A DNA stretch of 17,839 bases from Actinomycetota bacterium (GCA_026392265.1 JAPLCL010000338.1:1-17839); one strand, 5' to 3'. Positions 6,860 through 14,680 are shown, numbered from the stretch's first letter. The notes: generated from the sequence alone by a model not told the origin. Made by a program: numbers and translations.

Positions 6860-8632
6860 ATGAAGCGCTCCCTTTACCGCGAGTACCGCCCACAGACGTT
6901 CGCCGAGCTCGTCGGCCAGGACCACGTGGCGCGCACGTTGCGCAACGCCGTGGAGACCGATGCGGTGGCGCACGCGTACGTGTTCGCCGGGCCGCGCGGC
7001 ACCGGTAAGACGAGCACCGCGCGTATCCTCGCCAAGGCGCTCAACTGCGTCGGCACCGCCGACGCACCGGTCGAGGGGCCGACGGCCACGCCCTGCGGCG
7101 TCTGCCGCCACTGCGTGGCCATCGCCGCCGGCGTCTCGCTCGATGTCATCGAGATGGACGCCGCCTCCAACCGCAGCATCGACGACGTCCGCGACCTGCG
7201 CGACAAGATCGCCTTCGCCCCCGTCGACGGCCGTTTCAAGGTGTACATCATCGACGAGGTCCACATGCTCACGCGCGAGGCGTTCAACGCGCTGCTCAAG
7301 ACCCTCGAGGAACCGCCGGCCAACGTCGTCTTCGTGCTCGCCACCACCGAGCCTCACAAGATCCCCGAGACCATCATCTCGCGCTGCCAGCGCTTCGACT
7401 TCCGCCGCCCGCAGGTGCGCGACATCGCCCGGCTGCTGGCCACCATCGTGGAGCGCGAGAACGCGCGCCCGGGCGACGAACGCGGCGGGCCGCGCATCGA
7501 GATCCAGGAGGCGGCGCTGGCGGAGATCGCGCGTCATTCGCAGGGCGGGTTCCGCGATGCCATCGGCATCCTCGACAAGCTCATCACGTACTCCGAAGGC
7601 GCCATCAAGCCGGTCGACGTGCTCGAGGCTCTCGGCGTCACCGACGCCGACCTCCTCTTCGAGATCACCGACGTGGTCACCGAGCGGCGTACCGCCGAGG
7701 CGCTGCAGTTCGTGCAGCGCCTGGCCAACGAGGGCACCGACTACTCGCAGTTCATCCGCGACCTTCTGCGCCATCTGCGTCAGCTCTTCCTGCTGCAGCA
7801 CCTCGAGGAGTCGGCCCGCGACGAAGCCTCGCTGCGCGCCCTCGGCCAGACGGTCGAGCTGGACGACCAGCTGCTCAATCGCCTGCTCCCCCAAGCCAAC
7901 AACCTGCCGCCACGGGAGGTCATCCACTTCATCGAGACGCTGGGCGAAGCCCAGCGCGAGATCCGCGACGGCCTGGACGCGCGGCTGCAGCTCGAGCTGG
8001 CGCTGGTCAAAGTCACGCGGCCGCAGCTCGACCATTCGGCGGCCGCGCTCGAGGAGCGCCTGCGCCGTCTCGAGGCCGGCGCCGCCGCGCCGGCCGGCGC
8101 GGCGGCCAAGCCGATCCGCGCCGCGCGCGTCGTGGAGACCGAGGCGACGCCGGCGCTTGCCCCAGTCGCGACCCCAGACGACGCCGTCAGTCCCGGCGCG
8201 ACGGCCGCGGAGGCGCCCGCCGCGACCGCGCCGCCCGCCGTCGAGCCCCCGGAGGCGGAGCTCACCCTCGAGCGCGTCAAGCGCGCCTGGGAGCTCATCC
8301 TGCAACGCGTGCAGGCCAGCAGCGTCAGCCTCTACGCGATGCTGCGCGACGCCCGCCCCAGCGGGCTCGAGGACGGGCGGCTCACCGTGACCATGCCGTC
8401 CGACTTCGCCCTGACGCGCGCCCGCGACGCCGGTAACGCCGAGCTGCTCGCCGGCGCCATCGAAGCCGCGCTGGGCCAGCTCCTGCTGCCCGAGTTCGTG
8501 CCGGCGACCGGCCTCGCGGCTGAGCCGGCCGGCGCCGACCAGGCGGCGGCGGCTCACAACATGGATTTCACCGCTCTCATCAAGCAGGCGAAAGGCACCT
8601 TCGACGCCGAAGAGATGCCCGACGACTCGTAA
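6860..8632 (+). CDS. dnaX: DNA polymerase III subunit gamma/tau (clamp loader ATPase)
   Basis: The 590-residue protein starts with the typical YREYRPQTFAELVGQDHV. It carries Walker A GPRGTGKT at 44-51, a zinc module with Cys63, Cys79, Cys82 and Cys85, Walker B IDEVH at 131-135 and the SRC arginine-finger motif at 174-176. AAA+ lid and collar helices follow to about residue 395. A low-complexity Ala/Pro/Glu linker spans about 405-467, and a C-terminal tau-like domain begins at ELTLERVKRAWE. DnaX loads the beta clamp and, as tau, bridges polymerase and helicase. I see no A-rich slippery heptamer that would suggest a frameshifted gamma product. It is the first protein gene after the SRP RNA, and ybaB follows 12 nt after its stop. 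Confidence 0.97.
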   Translation: MKRSLYREYRPQTFAELVGQDHVARTLRNAVETDAVAHAYVFAGPRGTGKTSTARILAKALNCVGTADAPVEGPTATPCGVCRHCVAIAAGVSLDVIEMDAASNRSIDDVRDLRDKIAFAPVDGRFKVYIIDEVHMLTREAFNALLKTLEEPPANVVFVLATTEPHKIPETIISRCQRFDFRRPQVRDIARLLATIVERENARPGDERGGPRIEIQEAALAEIARHSQGGFRDAIGILDKLITYSEGAIKPVDVLEALGVTDADLLFEITDVVTERRTAEALQFVQRLANEGTDYSQFIRDLLRHLRQLFLLQHLEESARDEASLRALGQTVELDDQLLNRLLPQANNLPPREVIHFIETLGEAQREIRDGLDARLQLELALVKVTRPQLDHSAAALEERLRRLEAGAAAPAGAAAKPIRAARVVETEATPALAPVATPDDAVSPGATAAEAPAATAPPAVEPPEAELTLERVKRAWELILQRVQASSVSLYAMLRDARPSGLEDGRLTVTMPSDFALTRARDAGNAELLAGAIEAALGQLLLPEFVPATGLAAEPAGADQAAAAHNMDFTALIKQAKGTFDAEEMPDDS

Positions 8633-8644
8633 GGAGAACCACTC

Positions 8645-8971
8645 GTGGCAAACCCCCAGTACAACAAGATGATGAAGCAGGTCCAGGAGATGCAGGCCAA
8701 GATGGCGCAGGCCCAGGAGGAGCTCGCCGTCGAGACGGTCGAAGCCAGCGCCGGCGGCGGCATGATCACCGTCGTCGCCACCGGGGCGCTGGAGATCAAG
8801 GAAGTGCGCATCAAGCCCGAGGCCGTCGACCCCGACGACGTCGAGATGCTGCAGGACCTCGTCGTGGCGGCCACCAACGAGGCGCTGCGCGCCGCTCAGG
8901 ACCTGGCGTCCACCAAGCTCGGCGGCGCCACCGGCGGCCTCGACCTGCCCAACATCCCCGGGATGTTCTAG
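8645..8971 (+). CDS. ybaB: YbaB/EbfC family nucleoid-associated DNA-binding protein
   Basis: This 108-residue protein opens with QYNKMMKQVQEMQAKMAQAQ, a helical coiled-coil-prone N-terminus. A beta segment follows (GGGMITVVATGALEIKEVRI, about 37-56), then a helical part and the usual Gly/Pro-rich tail ending GLDLPNIPGMF. Size and pattern match YbaB/EbfC, small dimeric proteins that bind DNA and are nearly always encoded between dnaX and recR. The start is GTG; AAGGAG at 8631-8636 overlaps the dnaX stop and is well placed, indicating coupled expression. Confidence 0.94.
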   Translation: MANPQYNKMMKQVQEMQAKMAQAQEELAVETVEASAGGGMITVVATGALEIKEVRIKPEAVDPDDVEMLQDLVVAATNEALRAAQDLASTKLGGATGGLDLPNIPGMF

Positions 8972-8972
8972 G

Positions 8973-8991
8973 CGCGCTTTCTCCGAGCGCG
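8973..8991 (+). terminator. Short hairpin after ybaB
   Basis: CGCGCT at 8973-8978 pairs with AGCGCG at 8986-8991 around a 7-nt loop, starting 2 nt after the ybaB stop. No T-tract follows, so it may be an attenuating or Rho-associated hairpin rather than a strong terminator. A candidate recR promoter lies about 40 nt downstream. Confidence 0.35.
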
Positions 8992-9031
8992 TCCGCAGCC
9001 AGGCCGGAGCGGGTCTTTGTCACCCCCCGCG

Positions 9032-9061
9032 TTGGTAAGCCGCCCCTCGAACGGGTAACAT
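9032..9061 (+). promoter_or_regulatory. Candidate promoter for recR and the downstream oxidoreductase operon
   Basis: TTGGTA at 9032-9037 (4/6 to TTGACA) and TAACAT at 9056-9061 (4/6 to TATAAT) are 18 nt apart. A start near 9068 would leave a leader of about 85 nt before the recR GTG. Because recR and the pyruvate oxidoreductase genes are contiguous, this promoter could drive both. Confidence 0.4.
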
Positions 9062-9064
9062 TGT

Positions 9065-9103
9065 GGCTCGCGTCCGCAAGCCTTCACGGCGGCGGACGGA
9101 GCC
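9065..9103 (+). repeat. Three-tier stem-loop in the recR leader
   Basis: Three nested complementary segments are present: GGCTC (9065-9069) with GAGCC (9099-9103), GTCCGC (9072-9077) with GCGGAC (9092-9097), and GCC (9080-9082) with GGC (9088-9090). That makes up to 14 bp with small interior loops. No T-run follows, so a simple terminator is not indicated. It matches no riboswitch I recognise. Confidence 0.45.
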
Positions 9104-9152
9104 TGAGGTCAGGGGCATCAGTACTCATGCTCTCTCCACGAGGAGGATGTGC

Positions 9153-9755
9153 GTGTATTCACCGGCCGTCGAGCGGCTGATCACGGAGCTTGCCAAGCTG
9201 CCCGGGATCGGTCCACGCACGGCTCAACGGCTCACCTTCCACATGCTTAAGCTGAGGCCAGACGAGATCCTGCCGTTGGCGGCGGCGATCACCGACGTCA
9301 AGGAGAAGATCGGCTTCTGCAGCCACTGTTTCAACCTCGCCGAGGGCGAGCTTTGTACCGTCTGCGCCGACACGCGCCGTGACCCGCACGTGCTCTGCGT
9401 GGTCGAACAACCCTTCGACATCGTGACCATCGAGCGCACGCGGGAGTTCCGCGGCCTCTACCACGTCCTCGGCGGGGCGTTGAGCCCGCTCGACGGCGTG
9501 GAACCCGACGACCTGCACATCGCGGAGTTGCTGTCGCGCGTCGACGGCGACGTTGAGGAGGTCATCCTGGCGACCAACCCCACCATGACCGGTGAGGCGA
9601 CGGCGATGTACGTCGCCGACATGCTGCCGCAGCGGGTGCGCGTCACCCGTCTGGCCAGCGGACTGCCGGTAGGCGGCGACCTTGAATATGCGGACGAGCT
9701 CACGCTAGGCCGCGCCCTTACGGGGCGTCGCAGCCTGCGGCGCGGAGAGGAGTGA
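9153..9755 (+). CDS. recR: Recombination mediator protein RecR
   Basis: From the GTG at 9153 the protein is 200 residues, the normal RecR length, and begins MYSPAVERLITELAKLPGIG, the family N-terminus. The helix-hairpin-helix LPGIGPRTAQR is at 16-26. The zinc finger has Cys56, Cys59, Cys68 and Cys71, and the Toprim domain begins with VLCVVEQPFDI at 80-90 and includes NPTMTGEATA at 142-151. GAGGAGG (9140-9146) lies 6 nt before the GTG, so this start beats the ATG at 9147 and the upstream in-frame starts from 9063. RecR acts with RecO/RecF to load RecA on gapped DNA. Its stop is 2 nt before the next gene. Confidence 0.95.
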   Translation: MYSPAVERLITELAKLPGIGPRTAQRLTFHMLKLRPDEILPLAAAITDVKEKIGFCSHCFNLAEGELCTVCADTRRDPHVLCVVEQPFDIVTIERTREFRGLYHVLGGALSPLDGVEPDDLHIAELLSRVDGDVEEVILATNPTMTGEATAMYVADMLPQRVRVTRLASGLPVGGDLEYADELTLGRALTGRRSLRRGEE

Positions 9756-9757
9756 CC

Positions 9758-10363
9758 ATGGCGACGAAGACCGGCACGAAGCAGAAGCCGGCGGCTGGCC
9801 TCACGGAGATCCGCTGGCACGGCCGCGGCGGCCAGGGCGCGGTGACCGCGGCCAAGATGGTCGCCGAGCTGGCGCTCGGCCAGAAGAAGTACTTCCAGGC
9901 CTTCCCCGAGTACGGCCCCGAGCGCTCGGGGGCTCCCATCGTGGCCTTCACGCGGGTCAGCAACGAGCCCATCCAGATCTACGCCGGCATCGAGCACCCG
10001 CAGATCGTGGTCGTGCTCGACCCGTCGCTGCTCAGCATCGTCGACGTGACCAAGGGTGCGCCGGCCGACGCCATCGTGCTGGTCAACAGCGAGATGACCC
10101 CGGCCGAGCTGCGCAAGCACTACCACCTCGAGGGCTTCCACTATTACACCATCGCCGCCACGCGCATCGCCGTCGAGACGATCAAGAGGGCGATCCCCAA
10201 TACGCCCATGGTGGGGGCGCTCACGCGCATCACCGGGCTCTTCCCCATCGACGAAGTGGTCGCCTTCCTGCGCGCCGACTTCGGCAAGAAATTCCCGCCC
10301 AAGGTCGTGGAGGGCAATATCAACGCCATCACGCGCAGTTACGAGGAGGTCAAGGGCGAATGA
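9758..10363 (+). CDS. porG: Pyruvate:ferredoxin oxidoreductase (2-oxoacid:acceptor) gamma subunit
   Basis: The 201-residue protein carries the gamma-subunit signature EIRWHGRGGQGAVTAAKMVA at 17-36, followed by FPEYGPERSGAPIVAFTR at 49-66, as in heterotetrameric pyruvate-type oxidoreductases. The gamma domain contributes to CoA handling and complex assembly. GAGAGGAG lies 5 nt before the ATG at 9758; a GTG at 9752 inside the recR stop is the alternative start. It opens a run of six tightly coupled genes, and its stop overlaps the delta start (ATGA). The separate gamma, delta and alpha chains with beta fused elsewhere define an unusual arrangement. Confidence 0.93.
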   Translation: MATKTGTKQKPAAGLTEIRWHGRGGQGAVTAAKMVAELALGQKKYFQAFPEYGPERSGAPIVAFTRVSNEPIQIYAGIEHPQIVVVLDPSLLSIVDVTKGAPADAIVLVNSEMTPAELRKHYHLEGFHYYTIAATRIAVETIKRAIPNTPMVGALTRITGLFPIDEVVAFLRADFGKKFPPKVVEGNINAITRSYEEVKGE

Positions 10364-10749
10364 CCGTCGAGAAGAAGGCTGTGGCCAAGACACCGGTACC
10401 TCTCAAGAAGCCGCGCGCCGCCAAGGTGGCCGCGAAGAAGAAACCCACGTGGGACATCAGTGATGTCGACGACTGGGGTCCCGACAGGCACCAGCTCGGC
10501 GCGACCATCATCGAGGCCGGCAACTCGGTCTTCAACGAGACCGGCGGCTGGCGCAGCGAAGTGCCGCTGATCGACAGCGAGAAGTGCGACGGCTGCATGC
10601 TCTGCTATTTCTACTGCCCCGACGCCTCCATCATCATCGAGAACGGCAAGGCCGTGGGCATCGACCTCGAGCACTGCAAGGGCTGTGGCATCTGCGCCAA
10701 GGAGTGCCCCACCGACGCCATCGTCATGAAGACCGATGAGAAGGAGTGA
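10360..10749 (+). CDS. porD: Pyruvate:ferredoxin oxidoreductase delta (2x[4Fe-4S] ferredoxin) subunit with basic N-terminal tail
   Basis: This 129-residue protein ends in a bacterial-type two-cluster ferredoxin. Cys76/79/82 with Cys86, and Cys106/109/112 with Cys116, lie in CDGCMLCYFYCP and CKGCGICAKECP. Delta subunits pass electrons from the TPP-site cluster to the external acceptor. The middle part (about 30-70, DISDVDDWGPDRHQLGATI) resembles delta-subunit N-termini. The first 28 residues are unusual: nine lysines plus one arginine interspersed with Ala, Pro and Val. The start ATG overlaps the gamma stop by 4 nt. The alpha gene starts 2 nt after its stop. Confidence 0.93.
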   Translation: MTVEKKAVAKTPVPLKKPRAAKVAAKKKPTWDISDVDDWGPDRHQLGATIIEAGNSVFNETGGWRSEVPLIDSEKCDGCMLCYFYCPDASIIIENGKAVGIDLEHCKGCGICAKECPTDAIVMKTDEKE

Positions 10750-10751
10750 AC

Positions 10752-11954
10752 GTGGCCACCACTGAAAGTGAGATCCTGGCGGTCACCGGTAACGAGGCGG
10801 TCGCCGAAGCTATGGGTCAGATCGACCCGGACGTGGTGTGCGCCTACCCGATCACGCCGCAGACCGAGGTCGTGCAGCTCTACGCGCAGATGGTCGCCGA
10901 CGGCAAGGTGAGCAGCGAGTTCGTCACCGTCGAGAGCGAGCATTCCGCGATGAGCGCCGTGATCGGCTCGGCGGCCGGCGGCGCGCGGACCATGACCGCG
11001 ACCTCCTCCCAGGGCTTTGCCCTCATGTGGGAGGTCCTCTTCATCGCCGCGAGCTACCGGCTGCCCATCGTCATGACCACCGTGAACCGCGCCCTCTCGG
11101 GCCCCATCAACATCCACTGCGACCACAGCGATACCATGGGCGGCCGCGACACCGGCTGGATCCAGCTGTACGGCGAGAACCACCAGGAGGCCTACGACAA
11201 CTGCATCATGGCGGTGCGGATCGCCGAGAGCATGGACATCCGCACGCCCACGATGCACATGTACGACGGCTACGTGATCAGCGGCGCCATCGGGCCGCTG
11301 CAGATGCTCACCAAAGAGCAGGTACAGACGTTCATCGGCCCGTACCACGCCACCAACCCGATGCTCGACACCAAGCACCCCGTCACGGTGGGCCCGTTTG
11401 ACGGCCTGCACGGCTGGTACTTCGAGCACAAGGTGTCGCAGAACCGCGCCATGGACCGGGCGCTCACCGTGATCCAGGACGTCGCTGACGAATACGCCGA
11501 GATCAGCGGCCGTCAGTACGGCCTGCTCGAGGAGTACTGTCTCGACGACGCCGAAGTGGCCATCGTCGTGGTCGGCTCGACGGCCGGTACCACGCGCATG
11601 ACGGTCGACAAGCTGCGCTCACAAGGCGTCAAGGCCGGCATGGTGCGCGTGCGCGCCTTCCGGCCCTTCCCGCACGCGGCCTACGCCAAGGCGCTCGAGC
11701 ACGTCAAGGTCGTGGGCGTCATGGACCGTGCCGATTCGTTCGGCGCGCAGGGCGGCCCCGTGTTTCTCGAGGTCCGCGCGGCCCTGTACGACAGCGACCC
11801 GCGGCCGCAGATCCTGCCGTTCATCTACGGGCTCGGTGGGCGCGACATCTTCCCCGACAACATCGAGCAGGCGTTCGCCGTGCTCCAGAAAGCTGCGCAG
11901 AGCAAGAAGCGGACCTCCACAGAGCGCCGCTACCTCAACCTGCGCGATGACTGA
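10752..11954 (+). CDS. porA: Pyruvate:ferredoxin oxidoreductase alpha subunit
   Basis: The 400-residue protein has the alpha-subunit hallmarks: CAYPITPQTEV at 30-40, SEFVTVESEHSAMSAVIGSA at 55-74, TATSSQGFALMWE at 82-94 and a C-terminal FRPFP segment of the domain-II Rossmann type. In heterotetrameric enzymes this chain with beta forms the TPP active site; alpha supplies the pyrimidine-side and substrate contacts. The run DTGWIQLYGENHQEAYDN at 133-150 resembles pyruvate-specific members. AAGGAG at 10741-10746 lies 5 nt before the GTG at 10752; a GTG at 10746 within the delta stop is an alternative. No beta gene follows directly: two NuoE/NuoF-like genes intervene. Confidence 0.94.
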   Translation: MATTESEILAVTGNEAVAEAMGQIDPDVVCAYPITPQTEVVQLYAQMVADGKVSSEFVTVESEHSAMSAVIGSAAGGARTMTATSSQGFALMWEVLFIAASYRLPIVMTTVNRALSGPINIHCDHSDTMGGRDTGWIQLYGENHQEAYDNCIMAVRIAESMDIRTPTMHMYDGYVISGAIGPLQMLTKEQVQTFIGPYHATNPMLDTKHPVTVGPFDGLHGWYFEHKVSQNRAMDRALTVIQDVADEYAEISGRQYGLLEEYCLDDAEVAIVVVGSTAGTTRMTVDKLRSQGVKAGMVRVRAFRPFPHAAYAKALEHVKVVGVMDRADSFGAQGGPVFLEVRAALYDSDPRPQILPFIYGLGGRDIFPDNIEQAFAVLQKAAQSKKRTSTERRYLNLRDD

Positions 11955-11964
11955 GGTGACCGGC

Positions 11965-12789
11965 ATGGCGAGAAACGACTCAGGCAACGGCGGGCGCGTG
12001 GCGCAGCCCCAGGGCTCCGCCCTGTACGAAGTGCTCAAGGGTATCGACTTCGAGCGCCGCGAGCTGATCGACAAGAGCAAAGGGGTCGGCCTCTTCGACC
12101 TCGTGAAGGCCAAGGACGGCAGCTACCGCTGCTACTCGTGCACGCTCTGCGAGCGCGCCTGCCCCGTGGACTGCATCGAGATCGACTACTGCCCCGAGTT
12201 CGAAGAGCTCCCGTTCGACATCGCCGCCGAGCGCGCCGCCGCACTGGCCACGCTGCCCGGCGAGAGCTGCGGAGCCGGGGCGGCGTGCGTCATGGGCGAG
12301 AAGCCGGCCGGCTTCATGCCCGAGATCGACATGAAGCTCTTCGACCCCGTGATCGCCGGCCTGCGCTCCGGCTCAGGCCTCGTCGAGGCGCTGCACACCA
12401 CCCAGGACTCCTTCGGCTGGTTGCCGCGCGCGGCCCTCGAGGAGATCGCCGGCGAGATGCAGCTGCCCTTCTCGCGGGTGTTCGGCGTGGCCAGCTTCTA
12501 CGCCCAGTTCCGGCTTCTGCCGGTCGGTAAGCATGTCATCAACGTGTGCATGGGCACCGCCTGCCACGTGGCCGGCGCGCCGCTGGTCGCCGAGGCCTTC
12601 GCCCAGGAGCTCGACATCGCCGTCGGTGACACCACCCCCGACATGCTCTTCACGCTGCAGACGGTGAACTGCATCGGCGCCTGCGCGCTGGCCCCGGCCG
12701 TGCGCATCGGCGAGGACGACACCCACGGGCGCGTCACGCCGCAACAGGCACGCAAGCTCATCCGTCAGCTTCGCAAGAAGGAGGCCTGA
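11965..12789 (+). CDS. NuoE-like 2Fe-2S subunit with N-terminal 4Fe-4S motif (BfuC/HydC-type)
   Basis: The 274-residue protein has a C-terminal thioredoxin-like [2Fe-2S] domain of NuoE/HydC type (about 125-270), with ligands Cys195, Cys200, Cys236 and Cys240 (C-x4-C-x35-C-x3-C). It adds an N-terminal part absent from ordinary NuoE, with one 4Fe-4S motif RCYSCTLCERACPVDC (Cys56/59/62/66) and extra cysteines at 70, 76, 102 and 108. It should dock to the NuoF-like partner encoded 1 nt downstream and carry electrons between flavin and the rest of the complex. The start ATG at 11965 is chosen for GAGGTG 6 nt upstream; an ATG at 11947 inside the end of the alpha gene is the alternative. Confidence 0.88.
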   Translation: MARNDSGNGGRVAQPQGSALYEVLKGIDFERRELIDKSKGVGLFDLVKAKDGSYRCYSCTLCERACPVDCIEIDYCPEFEELPFDIAAERAAALATLPGESCGAGAACVMGEKPAGFMPEIDMKLFDPVIAGLRSGSGLVEALHTTQDSFGWLPRAALEEIAGEMQLPFSRVFGVASFYAQFRLLPVGKHVINVCMGTACHVAGAPLVAEAFAQELDIAVGDTTPDMLFTLQTVNCIGACALAPAVRIGEDDTHGRVTPQQARKLIRQLRKKEA

Positions 12790-12790
12790 G

Positions 12791-14680
12791 ATGGCCGCCA
12801 GCACCATCCAGAAAGCCATGAAGGCCGCTTACAGGCCCGAGCTCGCCACGGGCGGCGAAGACACCCTCAAGATCCGCGTGTGTGCCGGCTCGACGTGCAA
12901 CGCCATGGGCCGCGCGGCGCTCAGCGACGCGCTCCAGGCGGAGCTCGATGCGCGCGGCCTCGGCGACAAGGTACGCGTCGTCCTCACCGGCTGTCACGGC
13001 CTGTGCCAGGAGGGCCCCATCGCCGTCGTCCACCCGCAGGGCATCTTCTACCCGCGGCTCAAGCCCAAGGACCTCGCCGAGATCATCGAGACCAGCGTGG
13101 TCGGCGACGGCGTCGTTGAGCGGCTGCTCTACGTCGACCCGGCCACCGGCGCCGGCGTCCCGCTCGAAAAGGACGTCCCGTTCTACGCCGGCCAGACACG
13201 CATCGTGCGTGCTCTCAACGGCTACATCGACCCTCTGTCCATCGACGACTACCTGTCGCGCGGCGGCTACGCGGCGCTGGCGACGGTGCTGCAGCAGGAC
13301 GACCCAGAAGCCGTCATCGACGAGGTCGAGCGCTCCGGCCTGCGCGGCCGCGGCGGCGCCGGCTTCCCGGCGGGCAAGAAGTGGCGCTTCTGCCGCGCCA
13401 ACCCCGGCGAGAAGCACTACATCATCTGCAACGGCGATGAGGGCGACCCCGGGGCCTTCATGGACCGCGCCGTGCTCGAGGACGACCCGCACTCAGTGAT
13501 CGAGGGCATGCTCATCGCGGCCTTCGCGATCGGCGCCGACGAGGGATTCGTCTACGTTCGTCACGAGTATCCGCTGGCCGTGTCGCGCCTGCGCCATGCG
13601 CTTGGACAGGCGCGCGAACGCGGCCTCCTCGGCACCGACATCCTCGGCACCGGGTGGGACTTCGACCTGCGCATCAATCAGGGCGCCGGCGCCTTTGTCT
13701 GTGGTGAATCCACGGCGCTCACGGCCTCCATCGAAGGCCACCGCGGTATGCCGCGTGGCAAGCACATCCGCACGGTCGCCCATGGCCTCTGGGGCCAGCC
13801 CACCAACCTCAACAATGTGGAGACCTACGCCACGGTCCCGTGGATCGTGAACCACGGCGCCGAGGCGTTCAGCGCCCTGGGCACCGCCACGTCCAAGGGC
13901 ACCAAGATCTTCTCGCTCACCGGCAAGGTGCGCAACTCGGGCCTCGTGGAGGTCCCCATGGGCGCCACGCTGCGCGAGGTCATCTTCGACATCGGCGGCG
14001 GCATGCAGGAAGGCCACGAATTCAAGGCCGTGCAGCTCGGCGGGCCGAGCGGCGGCTGCTTGCCCGCCGAGCTCCTCGACACCCCCATCGACTTCGAGAA
14101 CCTCTCCAAGTACGGGTCCATGATGGGTTCGGGCGGTATGGTCGTGGTCGACGAGACCACGTGCATGGTCGACTTCGCCAAGTTCTTCTTCAAGTTCACC
14201 GCCGAGGAGAGCTGCGGCAAGTGCGTACCCTGCCGCGTCGGCACGCAGCGCATGCTCGAGATCCTCGAGCGCATCACCGCGGGCATGGGCACCATCGACG
14301 ACGTGGAGCTGCTCGAACAACTCAGCGACGACATCGTCGAGGGTTCGCTCTGCCAGCTCGGCGGCAGCGCCCCCAACCCCGTGCTCACCACGCTGCGGTA
14401 TTTCCGCGACGAAGTGATGGCCCACGTGGTCGAGCGCTCCTGCCCGGCCAAGGTGTGCCGCCCGCTGATCCGTTACACCATCGACAAGGACGCCTGCACA
14501 GGGTGCCACGTGTGCTTCGACGCCTGCCCCACAGACGCCATCAGCGGCGAGCGCAAGAAGCTCCACGTCATCGATCAGAAGCTCTGTATCCAGTGCGACA
14601 CCTGCCGGCAGGTCTGCAAGTTCGACGCGGTCCCGGTCGAGACTGGCGTACTGGCGCTGGCAGAAGGGAGGCAGCGGTGA
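12791..14680 (+). CDS. NuoF-like FMN/NAD(H) subunit with extra Fe-S domains (BfuB/HydB-type)
   Basis: The 629-residue protein has four parts. An N-terminal thioredoxin-like [2Fe-2S] domain carries Cys31, Cys36, Cys68 and Cys72. The FMN/NAD(H) core includes GRGGAGFPAG at 186-195, NDEGDPGAFMDR at 214-225 and GAGAFVCGESTAL at 298-310. The N3-type 4Fe-4S site is Cys475, Cys478, Cys481 and Cys521. Two C-terminal ferredoxin motifs are Cys569/572/575/579 and Cys599/602/605/609. This order is that of HydB and related bifurcating flavoproteins, longer than complex I NuoF. A possible metal site (Cys458, His545, Cys551, Cys556) resembles the HydB zinc site as I recall it. NAD(H) exchange with Fe-S chains is the expected role. 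AAGGAGG sits 6 nt before the ATG. Its stop overlaps the next start (GTGA). Confidence 0.93.
   Translation: MAASTIQKAMKAAYRPELATGGEDTLKIRVCAGSTCNAMGRAALSDALQAELDARGLGDKVRVVLTGCHGLCQEGPIAVVHPQGIFYPRLKPKDLAEIIETSVVGDGVVERLLYVDPATGAGVPLEKDVPFYAGQTRIVRALNGYIDPLSIDDYLSRGGYAALATVLQQDDPEAVIDEVERSGLRGRGGAGFPAGKKWRFCRANPGEKHYIICNGDEGDPGAFMDRAVLEDDPHSVIEGMLIAAFAIGADEGFVYVRHEYPLAVSRLRHALGQARERGLLGTDILGTGWDFDLRINQGAGAFVCGESTALTASIEGHRGMPRGKHIRTVAHGLWGQPTNLNNVETYATVPWIVNHGAEAFSALGTATSKGTKIFSLTGKVRNSGLVEVPMGATLREVIFDIGGGMQEGHEFKAVQLGGPSGGCLPAELLDTPIDFENLSKYGSMMGSGGMVVVDETTCMVDFAKFFFKFTAEESCGKCVPCRVGTQRMLEILERITAGMGTIDDVELLEQLSDDIVEGSLCQLGGSAPNPVLTTLRYFRDEVMAHVVERSCPAKVCRPLIRYTIDKDACTGCHVCFDACPTDAISGERKKLHVIDQKLCIQCDTCRQVCKFDAVPVETGVLALAEGRQR

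Noticed and set aside
6821..8557. A 578-codon open frame antisense to dnaX
   Set aside because: The sense strand encodes an unmistakable DnaX with all motifs; the antisense product is Arg/Gly/Leu/Asp-rich noise.
6860..8632. Programmed frameshift in dnaX giving a short gamma form
   Set aside because: No A-rich slippery heptamer with a following stem-loop was seen near the end of the AAA+ part.
9063..9152. A longer RecR from 9063
   Set aside because: The extra residues are not part of the family, and GAGGAGG with 6-nt spacing marks the GTG at 9153.
9000..9152. A riboswitch or tRNA in the recR leader
   Set aside because: Only a stem-loop is seen; no cloverleaf, no CCA-type acceptor and no known aptamer core were found.
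12791..14680. Assignment of the NuoE/NuoF-like genes to respiratory complex I
   Set aside because: No membrane Nuo genes are present, both proteins carry extra Fe-S domains not found in complex I NuoE/NuoF, and they sit between pyruvate oxidoreductase genes.
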